Below are positions 22,691 to 32,639 of a stretch of DNA of 64,000 nt, one piece after another (the stretch's first letter is position 1; each line of letters starts with the position of its first letter). This stretch comes from Baylisascaris procyonis (lineage: Eukaryota; Nematoda; Chromadorea; Rhabditida; Ascarididae), in contig JAZARR010000221.1 in NCBI GenBank assembly GCA_037389465.1, positions 1,652,501-1,716,500 on the forward strand, given 5' to 3'. The notes under the pieces were generated by a model. That model searched no databases, was not told where the DNA came from, and worked only from the letters and a program-made list of their open reading frames with translations. The position numbers and the translations under genes are program-made.

Positions 22691-24043
22691 GGTGAGTTCT
22701 AGCTGCCTTTATTTGAAAATGTTTTTTCGTCAATTATGCATGTGATGTTCTATTGGCCTGCTATTCGCCAGCAGGTGTGCAAAAACAGTTACCATTGCTG
22801 ACGCTGTGAATAAGAATGAGTGTTAACATTCTCGTGAATATAAGCTCACTCTTATATGGGAACACTGTTAACAACCCTTTCAAGTTCTCGTTTCAAAGAT
22901 CGAATTCTTATAGGGCAGCATTGTCGTATCGATTACCTCTACTTCGTTCCTCGTTAGGCATATAGACATATCTAAATGGGCAATGAAGCGATCAGAGCAA
23001 AAGACTAAAAAAGTAAAAACCCTCCCATAGCTCATATTTTCGACGCCATTCCCCTGAGGCAATATAAAACAGATAGTATTTCGAATGGTGATCTTTGTAC
23101 CATTTGTATGGTTATTCGGTCAATCATCGGAAGAAGTTTGTGAAATGGATTTCTTGACAATTAATCTGGCGCACTTTTCCACTCGCAGAACATTTTAAAT
23201 CACCAACCAGCTCGCGTTGGCGGCACCTGTTCTTGCTTGCAGTACAGCTGCCTGAGGGTTGTTCGTAATGAAGCAAGGAAAAGGATCATCCAAAGTGAAT
23301 CGCTGAAATCATTTGAAAAAATAAACGAAGAAAAAAGCTAAACAGTTGTTTTTCACAGTTTAATGCAAGGAAGCGTATAAATCTTTAATGCCATCAGGAA
23401 GAAAAGAAATTCGACTAAAGTTTTCATCGGAGATTCGTCAAGCGTCGCGTCACCATAGGTAATAAATGATCAATGAAAGAAGGCAAAAGCATGTTTTGTT
23501 TTATCCTTTTTGAGGAAAAGCCCAAACATCTATTTAAGTAATTTCAGAGGGGTTCGCATATGCAGCACTCACATCCGCTTACAAACGGAAAACTTTGCAA
23601 GATAGTTTTGAATATTTTGCAGAGCTTTCTTATACACAGAAAACGCACAAATGGTGAGGCTAAGAAGACCTGAACTGAACTCATAAAGTCACAAACTCTG
23701 TGGAGATCTCTGTTGAAAAAAGTGCACAAACCCGGGAAATCAAGTAAAAATTTCTTGCATCGGTTTCTTTCTCCATGAGCTGAAACTTTCATCCTTTCTA
23801 TTTCCATACTGCGAGCAATTTAGTGCGCAATTATGTAATGTGCTAGTGTAAAATTTTACGATTTTCCCGGAGTCCTCCAAAGGTTCATGCTTGCAACTTG
23901 GGCAACATTATTTTTGCAGTCTTTTTAGCCCTGTTCGTCTTTGCTTGTGTGTCCTTTTTCTATGAGAAAAACATTTAAAAACAATGAAAAAACTCCGTTT
24001 ACCTTTCCTGGACATATGACTCAAATCAGTCTATCCCTCTCAG

Positions 24044-24080
24044 GTCTATTTTTATGACGCTGAAGGAAATGCTGTTCACG
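24044..24080 (+). CDS. Candidate 37-nt microexon
   Basis: The segment lies between acceptor tctatccctctcag and donor ACG|gtaaat. It reads VYFYDAEGNAVH in phase 0 in, phase 1 out. A downstream acceptor at 24423 (tttcattgcag) continues in phase 1 with AFHISPIRKSDFWRFIW and a stop at about 24538. Short exons give little statistical support. Confidence 0.25.
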
Positions 24081-24753
24081 GTAAATAGATTCTCTCGGTT
24101 ACATGAGAAATCCTTGAAATTTTCATATGCGAAAATTGTTCATCCAGGGTAATCTTAGACGACAAAAGAAACTTTTTTGTTTTTGTTGCGATTATTATCT
24201 CTCCATCCCTCTATCAATTATAAACTTATCTTGAATAAGCGCATTATGGCAGCACTGTCTGTGCATGTATCTGACGGTCTGTTCGGGGTTTCACCAACTT
24301 AGACGTCACTGAAGCTGCTGTATAATGTACAAAATAAGGCGCTCTTCTGTTATATGCATCTGCAATTGATTCACCTGCTGCGAAAAAAGTTGTAAGCATT
24401 CAGGTGTGCGATTTCATTGCAGCATTTCACATCAGTCCAATCAGAAAAAGTGATTTTTGGAGATTTATTTGGCTGGTGGATCAATTGAAGCATGAAGCCT
24501 CCATTTCGCATATATTATTTTTTTTTGTTACTAACTCGTGAAGCTGGTTTATAAGATGAGTGGGATGGAAATGCGCATATTGTGCTAAATCCTTTAGCAT
24601 TTTTCTTCGTCTTAAAATTTATCGATACGAAAGAAAGGTGTGCGGTATGTAGCTATCTGGAATAATTAAGCCGCTAATGGAGATAAAAGTAAGTTGCTAG
24701 TAGTGCAAAAATACGAAGAAACACATATATTATTTGCTGCTCTCTTTTTCGCT

Positions 24754-24766
24754 CCCCCCCCCCCCC
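24754..24766. repeat. Poly(C) run, 13 nt
   Basis: Homopolymer C within a pyrimidine tract; the complement of the poly(G) runs elsewhere in the window. Confidence 0.95.
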
Positions 24767-25006
24767 TATGCACTCAAATTCCGTCATTTGAGAATCCCCG
24801 GAGAATTTTATACAGTCGAATCAAAGATTTTTATGCGATTATTATTGTATTTGAACGGCTTAGCTATTAAATCATTTGCTTCAAACCACAGTAATAGTGT
24901 TTCATATTGCTCCAGTCGCTTATATGAGAAGACATCTTCTTGCACGATCCATAATAGTCTCGGTATCTTTACCAATGATGAGGTCATCAGGCCGCTATTT
25001 TATTAA

Positions 25007-28000
25007 AAATCCTTGAGTATGGGAGTTATTTCAATGTTTAGTAGAAGTCAACGAGGAAACAATTATCAGGCCTACCAAAAAAATGTGTTATAATAACAGC
25101 CAAATGTTTGTTAAGGGATCAGTTTTCCATAATGCTTTTAAGCTCACCGTTGTTGCGTTGCGCTGTTTAATGGCGCCTATAGAAACGACGAAATGCCTAT
25201 GGCATATCGGCATTGTAATTGCGTAGTTGTTTAATTCTCTTTCTCAACAGATCCGTTAAATTACCTCTCATGGAAATGAGTGATATGTGAATGATGTCTA
25301 GTTGGAGTAGCTGGAGCGCAGTGTTCATTTATAGCAGGCTATCTGCGTAGATTTGCATGAACACAAAATAGTGTGTTATCATTTTTAGTGTCAGTATTGC
25401 TTGTATTGTTAGCGTGTTAACTTATAAGAACTAATCAAAAACACCGAAAAATGTCAACGAAATGATAGGAATTATCAGAAATGCGGGATGGATATCACAA
25501 TATTGATGGAAATTAACAGAAACACCGAAAAATAGCAAAGTATTGGGACTATCGATACAACAAAATATCGTTGCAACAAATGAAACCAACCATATAAAAA
25601 AGAAAAAGCCATATGGAACCACATAAGCGTTGTTAATTACGTATATCGAATTTTGAAAAAAAAAAATTCGAAGGCCATCTGAAAGGAACTGAATCGATAT
25701 GCTATTTTGCTCATCACACAAAGCATTTTTATTGTTCTTCGGCAAACTATTTATTGTATGCTATAATAGATTCAATAATGTTTTATTTCCCTCATGACAC
25801 TCATACAAATCATCCACAACAGAGGGGTTTTTTTTTTGCGATCGATTGTTATAAAATGAAATTCGATCAACTGCATCATTAATGAGAATTTTTTTCTGCT
25901 CTCAAATAGCTATAACTCCTTTCAAAATTGATGAATGGAATCGAGAATCGACTTGATTGCTGCTGGTCATGCATTGAAGCAGTTTTAGCAAGATAAATTT
26001 CGTAGCCCCATTTTCAATGATGCAGAAGCTTTAACAATCGAATAGACGAGACGGCAGATATTCACCACTCACTAGATATGTACAGATATCGGCTCGCTGT
26101 AATTCGCTTTGCACGTAGAAAATTTGCAAAAGCGCATTTAAAAAAAAAAGGTGAAAACAAGCGGAAATGAAGGAAAATTCAATTTTCGATAGGCCTGGTT
26201 TGTCTACGCAATTATCATGAGATTCTTAAATGAACAAAGTTTTTCAAAGTTATTGCTCAAACCTGCAAATGTTTCTTACATCGCAGAACGGACACTTGAA
26301 AAAAAAAAAGGATGTGCGGGTGCACGCCGATGAATTCTTGCTAGCAGTCTCACACGGTTTTCGTTTTGTCTTCTCTTCGCAGTCGCTGTTTTAAAATCCA
26401 ACTTATTCGCAGCCGATAGTGAAGCTGTCCTATCTTGAAAGCGTTCCTTTTTTGGGTGATTTAAGAACGGATATGGTCTCGTTTCGAGACTTTATTGACA
26501 TTCGTCAAAGAGATTCGAACTTTTCGAACGCGATGTTAAATTTATTGTCAATGTTTCTTTAAATCAAGTGCTTTATGTAGCGATCTTGTGTCCGCTTAAA
26601 ATGCTACGTTTGATTTATATTGCGCTATAATGTTCCAAATGCTTGACAGCTGGAAACTTTTGAATTACATCGTTTAGTGATAATGATGAAAGTGTGAAGT
26701 TGATTGTATTAAATACTAGAGGAAGCAGTTATCAAATGATCTTAGAAAATATTTATTGCTACAGATCGGATGCAACCGGTTCATCGAAATTCGCTGGGTG
26801 AAATAGTACCTTATAAATATACACGTTCTCTTAATACTGAGAGGTGGGATAAAAGATATAACAAAGCAGAAAGTGGTATTAGCTTCATAGAGCATGAGAC
26901 AGTTTATAAATTCAACTTTTTCTATATGCAATAACAATTCGCAGTTCTCACCCACTTCTCAAATCTCAGTGGCCGTCGTGCTCAGTTTACTTTCTTTCAT
27001 TTTCCTATGCTTGCACCTTTCGTATACCTGAGGCTAGACTCTAAAGGATACAATACTATTAGAGAAAGATTTCTTATACTTTTCCATTGAAATTTGTTTT
27101 CTTGAGTCAATATTACAAGTGAAACAATAAATAAAAAACATAATTTTTTCTCTCTTTTTCATTTTTGCTTCTCTCCTCTCAAAAATTTTTTCGTAAGCAT
27201 TGACTATTACATTTCAACGATATAAGCAATCCCCGAGTGATGGTGATGGAGTACTGTATGCAATTGAGGTATTTGATTATGAATAACAGGAGTTTTGATC
27301 ATATGATCGATAAAAATTATTTATTTATTCTCATCTTATTCGAGGCATCAAGACGTAATCATGCGGTGATAGAGTAATAGCTTAACAGTTTGCTTTCGAA
27401 TTCCAAATTGCAAAAATGTTGTTAGTTTTCTTTCCACTACATCTACTAATTGCGGCCAACTGATCGAGAACGAGATTAGATTCCCGTTCACGCTTATATA
27501 ATGCCATTCCTGCTTAACTTAAATTTCAAGTCCTGGTGATGAAGTATTATTAGTAAGATGTTCGATGAATCGGGAGAGTCTCCAAAAGACGAAATTCCGC
27601 AAGAAACTTTTTGAGCTTTCTACCGGAAATTACATTAATTCCCTCTCAAAAAAAAACTTCGGCCTGGTAGTTTTAGGGACAAGAAAAACTCCCCGGAATT
27701 TTCCTGTCAGAATTAAAAAAAAAAAATGTGGCGATGAGGTTGAGAAAGGCAGTGGTAATTTATTACACGAATATTTTCCGAATATTTCTGCCCTTCTCGC
27801 TTAGTGCTTTGAAAACTTTATTCTTTCCGTTCAAAATTGAAGCTCTCACTTAAGCTTTTAACAGTTTTCTAAAAAGTACTGGTTGTATTGATCTGTTGTG
27901 CGATAGTCGTCGATGAGATAATTTCGTCTTCACACGAAACTTATCGGCTGTACACATCATCAGCCAAATATTTATGATTACTGACATCTGACTGGTTGTA

Positions 28001-28262
28001 GAAAAATTATGAATTGCAGATTTTCTAATGCTTTTAACTACCTATGACGCCTTCATCAATAGATAAGTAAAATCGAGGCTATTAGTGGATGATTTTGAGA
28101 TGCTGATTAAATTTGTTAGATTCCATGATCGTGGTTTTCTTCCATTGGTGGGTTGAAATTGCGAAGTAGAAAACATACGTATATAAACACAGTCATAACC
28201 ATACGAAAATATAATTTTTGCAATGGCCTATTCATGTGTATCCGTCTACAAAGTCTTTTAAA
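25007..28262. other. Largely non-coding stretch
   Basis: There are a few weak candidates. A minus-strand 104-codon frame (25431-25745) is rich in hydrophobic segments and could be a fragment of a multi-pass protein. A plus-strand terminal-type exon after tcttctcttcgcag is at 26383-26438. A Lys-rich plus frame lies at 27565-27804. None has linked exons. Confidence 0.3.
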
Positions 28263-28499
28263 TTATAAAACAGTAAAGCCAAGATGAAGAAATTTAGTGA
28301 GGGCAATTTTGCTTGGAGAATGTCCTTGCGAGCATAGCCTCATTAAATATACGCTCTTGAATGCATCATGAACTTGCCTATTAGGACCCCTACAATTCAA
28401 TGCGGGGAAATGCATCAGCCAACCCATCTCTAACTTTTCGAAATTTCTAATCGCCTTCAAGGAAACCTCCATTTTTTGATTGCACATCGAATCACCATC
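28263..28499 (-). CDS. Candidate terminal exon, 78 codons
   Basis: On the minus strand, acceptor tagaacaacttacag opens a phase-0 frame reading DGDSMCNQKMEVSLKAIRNF, then EKLEMGWLMHFPALNCRG, and ends HLGFTVL-stop. It has balanced composition and mixed third-position bases, unlike the AT-driven chance frames around it. An internal ATG could serve as start if the acceptor is a trans-splice site. No AATAAA follows. The family is not recognised. Confidence 0.3.
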   Translation of the reverse strand, partial: DGDSMCNQKMEVSLKAIRNFEKLEMGWLMHFPALNCRGPNRQVHDAFKSVYLMRLCSQGHSPSKIALTKFLHLGFTVL

Positions 28500-29180
28500 C
28501 TGTAAGTTGTTCTATGCATAAGATCAATATATGTATCATGCTCAAATGCCAAAGACCATTTCCTATGTATTAAATGTAATTAAACCGTGGTTACTTACAA
28601 AAATTCGAAAAATTTTAATGCTAAACACAGGTGTGGAGAGTTAAACAAAGGTTCATTGATTAAGATGGATTAACGATGAAAGCATTGATGAATACTTCGA
28701 GAAATGTAAAAAGAAGCGAATGTGAGAAAAAAATGTGTAAATATTTTCCCACATATTTATTCGAGCAGAAAAATACCCGCGAGGGAATTGAGTGTTTTCT
28801 CAAAAAGATTTTTGAGAGAATTTAATCGATTGCAGTGAAAGAATGCAGACAAATTTGCGCATATTTATTTGCAACTTATTCTCATGGGTACAGTGCCGCA
28901 CTCTTGTTCCATTTAAAAATTGAAATTTTCTTAGAATTGAAAAACGCTTTAAAAGTGTCGAAATTTTAACTCGTCCCCGATGTTTGATGCTTAATCACTT
29001 CGACGACTTGATTTTTATTTTTATTGCGCAATTTTTGCTGTGCTTTTTTCTTCTTGAACGTGGACTTTGCTTTCCTTCTTATTTCTTTCTCTTCCTCCTC
29101 TTGTTCATTCCCGCTTCCCTTACCTTCTTTATACTAATTAACTAGTAAAAAAATTGACTTCGACGTTTTATTTAAAACAG

Positions 29181-29344
29181 CGGAAATTGGTTTCCTAACG
29201 AAAATCGTTTTGCGTCAGTTCAAGACTGCAGCGGTGAAATTTTCACTTACAATGCAGAGGATGCATAAATTGGGGACTTTAGAAAGTGCTAGTTTTAAAA
29301 GTTATGTACTGCTGCAGTACATTTCTTTGTTGAGCTTGAAATGA
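29181..29344 (+). CDS. Candidate exon lacking ATG
   Basis: Acceptor tttatttaaaacag opens a phase-1 frame reading EIGFLTKIVLRQFKTAAVKF, SLTMQRMHKLGTLESASF and a hydrophobic end (LLQYISLLSLK-stop). The helical, basic composition is consistent with coding. A weak donor (TAT|gtactg) near the end would give phase 0, compatible with the exon at 29936. Confidence 0.27.
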
Positions 29345-29935
29345 ACCTGAGTTAATTCATTAACAATTCAGGTGTGATTTGCTTAGGTGATTAGCGATAG
29401 ACGCATTCATTTAGGACGTTAGCGATCTGACTTCATCAGTAAATAAAACATAAAAATTAAAATTCGTCTTGATAAATCAGAAATAACGATATCTCGAGGA
29501 CAATCGTAATTGTTGTGAGATTGTGTGTTGAGGCCATAACGATATTGTAAACTAGAGGTTTTTTTAGGTTTACTCGGACTGCAAAATGGTAGTCGTATAA
29601 AAAAAAACGCTTCATCGAGCAATATGCAAGAGACGAGCTTCTCGAATGAGACACGACGGACCCAGTCACAAAGCGACGTATGTGGTTTCGATTAGTAATT
29701 ATTGCCAGCAATTCCTTCTAGCATTCATCGTTGTGGATGGAGTTTTTTCAGTGTCGACCTAATTACAAATACAACTGATATTGAAAAACGGAATTTTTCA
29801 CTAGCCGAAAATACTTCAAGCGCGTTCGATTGACGCCGAACGCAGCTGTCTATAACTAAAAGGGAAATCATTTCCCTTTTCAATATGACTATAAATATTG
29901 GTGATTTAATCGAAATATCAGTGCCATATTTTCAG

Positions 29936-30056
29936 CTACTATCTTCAAAAACCCCACCCCGACCAGACGCACTACGCTTGAAGGCTGTATGCACACAACC
30001 CCTTCCAAGCAGTCACTTCGATACATCCTCTAAAGGCCCGTCTTCCAGTAAGCCGA
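29936..30056 (+). CDS. Candidate Pro/Ser-rich exon with tandem donors
   Basis: A consensus acceptor (gtgccatattttcag) opens a phase-0 frame reading LLSSKTPPRPDALRLKAVCT, then QPLPSSHFDTSSKGPSS. Two donors 9 bp apart (CCA|gtaagc at 30048 and CCGA|gtaagc at 30057) both leave phase 1, so either use keeps the frame and changes three residues. The composition suggests a disordered linker. It joins in phase to the Cys-rich segment at 30769. Confidence 0.35.
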
Positions 30057-30764
30057 GTAAGCGTTGCAATATATATTCTCTAACGCACTGAAATCTAATA
30101 CTAATACCGTGCTTCTTAAGCAAAATCGTTCTCAGACGACTGGAATTGAACTAAAAATGGCTAAATTAGTTGGTTATTTTATTTGTTGCTGATTTCAATC
30201 ATTATATCAATAAAACTTTATTCACTTGCACTCATTTCTCGGATATCAATATCGCAATTGCACATCTATTCCGCAGCACTCCAATGGGTCATTCAATGAT
30301 ATTTCATTCGAATTGAACGAGTCTTTGCACAATTGCTAGTAAATAAATCAGCAAACAAAAAGGCGCTTGATCGGCATTGCCCTGTGATAGCCGAATGCAC
30401 CATCTTATTGAGACAAGAACACTCGCAAGCAATCTGCGAGCAATTTGTATCGTCGTTAATTGTGCTGCTAGCATTGAGTTGTTCACAACTTTTTCCTCAA
30501 AGTAGTGGTCACTAGACAATAATGCTCGCTAATAATTGAAAGAATTACACTCATACAGAAATATTTATAGCGATTTGTCTTAGGAAATGAATAATTTTTC
30601 GACATTTTCCGTCAATGGAAACAGCAGTTTCTGAATGGAGGCATAAAAAGTGCAGACTTATGTTTAAAAAAACTTTCTGTCATTAGAGGTTTTCTTAAGA
30701 GCGATAGCGCGTTTTGATGGATTTATTTGTTGATTGATATCCTTATAAATTATCGTTAAACATT

Positions 30765-31007
30765 TCAGAGAGCGAAAAGAAAGTGCAGGAAGACAAACGC
30801 GATTGCTGTAAACAGTGCTGTGCTGATTGGGGTCAATGTTGCATCGGACTTATGAGTGGGATATAATGTTGAGACTGTGTACATTACGTCGTAGAGCACA
30901 TTTGACGGCACATTGTGGACCACACCGTGCAGGCTACGGATGCAATTCAGGAGCGAAGGAACTTTGCCGGAAATCGACGGGTTCCGATTCCAGAAGCCGC
31001 ATAACAT
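30765..31007 (-). CDS. Candidate minus-strand 3' exon with GPI-like tail
   Basis: The 80-residue minus-strand frame ends SDATLTPISTALFTAIAFVF-LHFLFAL-stop: small residues followed by an uninterrupted hydrophobic C-terminus, as in GPI-attachment signals or a tail anchor. AATAAA lies 37 nt after the TGA (30722-30727 on the minus strand). A good acceptor (ttgacgcttcag) is 5' of it, but the frame it opens is a different one (MNVANNVMRLLESEPVD), so the gene structure is unresolved. It overlaps the plus-strand candidate at 30769; only one is likely to be real. Confidence 0.33.
   Translation of the reverse strand: MLCGFWNRNPSISGKVPSLLNCIRSLHGVVHNVPSNVLYDVMYTVSTLYPTHKSDATLTPISTALFTAIAFVFLHFLFAL
30769..30867 (+). 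CDS. Candidate Cys-cluster terminal exon
   Basis: Acceptor ttaaacatttcag opens a phase-1 frame reading SEKKVQEDKRDCCKQCCADW and then GQCCIGLMSGI-stop. Six Cys in three pairs form a short tail that would be a plausible palmitoylation or metal-binding cluster. It is phase-compatible with 29936-30056. Against it, no AATAAA lies nearby on the plus strand, and the minus strand over the same bases has better 3'-end support. Confidence 0.27.
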
Positions 31008-31371
31008 TGTTTGCCACGTTCATATGTTCTGAAGCGTCAAAGAATCCTGGATTCGCCTGTAGCTAAGTGCCACACTCAACAAAGATTGTTACGAACATTT
31101 TTATGCGTCTTTGCAAACTTGCCTTTCAAAAAGCGCATTATAGCAACGTCGCACCAATGCGCATATAGGTTCGTGCGTTCCTGTGTTTACCCGGTAGGTT
31201 CAATCCGCTACCAGCGAAGATAGAGTTGCAAAATATAGGATATAATTAAAAAGGAGGTAGCCAGCGTTCATCATAGATGTCCTGCTGAATTAATATACCA
31301 TTTTCGAAATGACTTGCTAGTATTTAGAAATAGCGAAAATCTTGAAAGAATTTTAAAGCTACCTGGTCACA

Positions 31372-31836
31372 GAAGAACAAATCTTTGTAGAAGATTTGCA
31401 TGGGTGGTCAGATGGATCAAAATATTTAGCTCAGTTGTTTAGGCTAGTTGAACTCAAAGCCGCTTATCGTGCCAGGCTCTCTCTCACACTTCTTCGTTTG
31501 CTTTGTATTCGTTGGGAATCATGGAACGAAAACTTTCTTTTTTATTCCAAGTATTTGCTACGGATTTCGATTGTTTCTAAAAAGCCGGCTAGGTTAAACG
31601 CGTCGCTTAAAAATTCACCATAGTAGTATTTGGCGGAGTTATTGAAATCACTGTCTGCGGTAGCCAATATTCAGCAAGTTTGTCGAATTTGCTTAGCGCT
31701 TCGTATGAAAGTAGCAGCTAAGATGATGTTTTTCTACAGCATGTTTGAAATTTGCCATCGAAAGCATCATAGTAGGATTATAAGATTTATGGGTGTGTGC
31801 ATCCCTCTCGTCGCATATAACAATTTCTTAATTTAA
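31372..31836 (+). CDS. Candidate two-part coding region split by TAG-TAG
   Basis: One reading frame is open from 31339 to 31620 (after acceptor ctggtcacag: EEQIFVEDLHGWSDGSKYLA, QLFRLVELKAAYRAR) and again from 31627 to 31836 (YLAELLKSLSAVANIQQV, CRICLALRMKVAAKMMFF). The halves are separated only by two consecutive TAG codons. The sequence caccatagtag before YLAE is also acceptor-like, and gtattc near 31500 is a possible donor, so a short intron may remove the stops. Otherwise it is a broken frame. The protein would be helical; the family is not recognised. Confidence 0.28.
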
Positions 31837-32095
31837 ATGTCGCGTTGTTATTTAATCCTCATCCGCTAACTTTTTATTGAATTTATGTAGTATGATGAAA
31901 ACCAGATATGCATGTTTGTGAGCAGGTCTAAAGACATTTTTTTTGGCAGTCAGAGGCGATCCCCAAAAAATTGTTGTTTCCTTATATTTTGTCTCCCACC
32001 ACCCTTCACTTTCCACTTGCGCACGCTACTTTTAACGAATTCTTTTTCGCTCATTTTGAAAGACATTGACAATAATATTACTAATGTACAGCTGA

Positions 32096-32311
32096 TTACA
32101 GCCTTTCAATGGACTTAAGGCGAAAGTGAAATGCAGTAGATGAATGATGTTCGCTATCTACTTCAAAAGTGCCCCTTCTAGGTTGTTCACTGTATCCGGT
32201 TAATGAAAGTTTCCGGCTTTTAGCTATGCATAGAGGTGAAATGTGCAAAACATATGATTCTCTTGTAATTAGATGACTACTAGATGCAAAAATTTCAAAT
32301 AGGCTAATCAT
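32096..32311 (-). CDS. Candidate minus-strand ORF, 71 aa
   Basis: The ATG-started frame reads MISLFEIFASSSHLITRES and later KLSLTGYSEQPRRGTFEVDS, ending LKSIERL-stop, with a soluble, polar second half. Just upstream on the same strand lie two short segments with good borders. One (about 32580-32610) lies between gcatttcag and gtaagat; the other (about 32420-32465) lies between caattttcag and gtaacg. Their phases do not join simply. Confidence 0.28.
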   Translation of the reverse strand: MISLFEIFASSSHLITRESYVLHISPLCIAKSRKLSLTGYSEQPRRGTFEVDSEHHSSTAFHFRLKSIERL

Positions 32312-32639
32312 CGGTAAGAATAGGCCTCATAATGTGCCGATAACTATGTAAATAACAATGAAAGAATGACAGAGGAAATAAGAGGATTCATATTTGATTT
32401 AATCGCAAACGTTACTTGCCTTTTAAGACAGAATCAACTAAAAAACCAAAGATCATCTCTTCCTGAAAATTGAAAGGATGCGTATTGTTGGTCATGTTCG
32501 TGTAATATTTCCTTTTTTGATGCATTAATGTTGCTTGTTATGTTAATTTTGCACATCTTTTGCTTTATTTTTATCTTACAAATCCGAAGAGGCCTCCTCT
32601 TCAATGGTACTGAAATGCATCCAGTAATCACTGCTCTAT

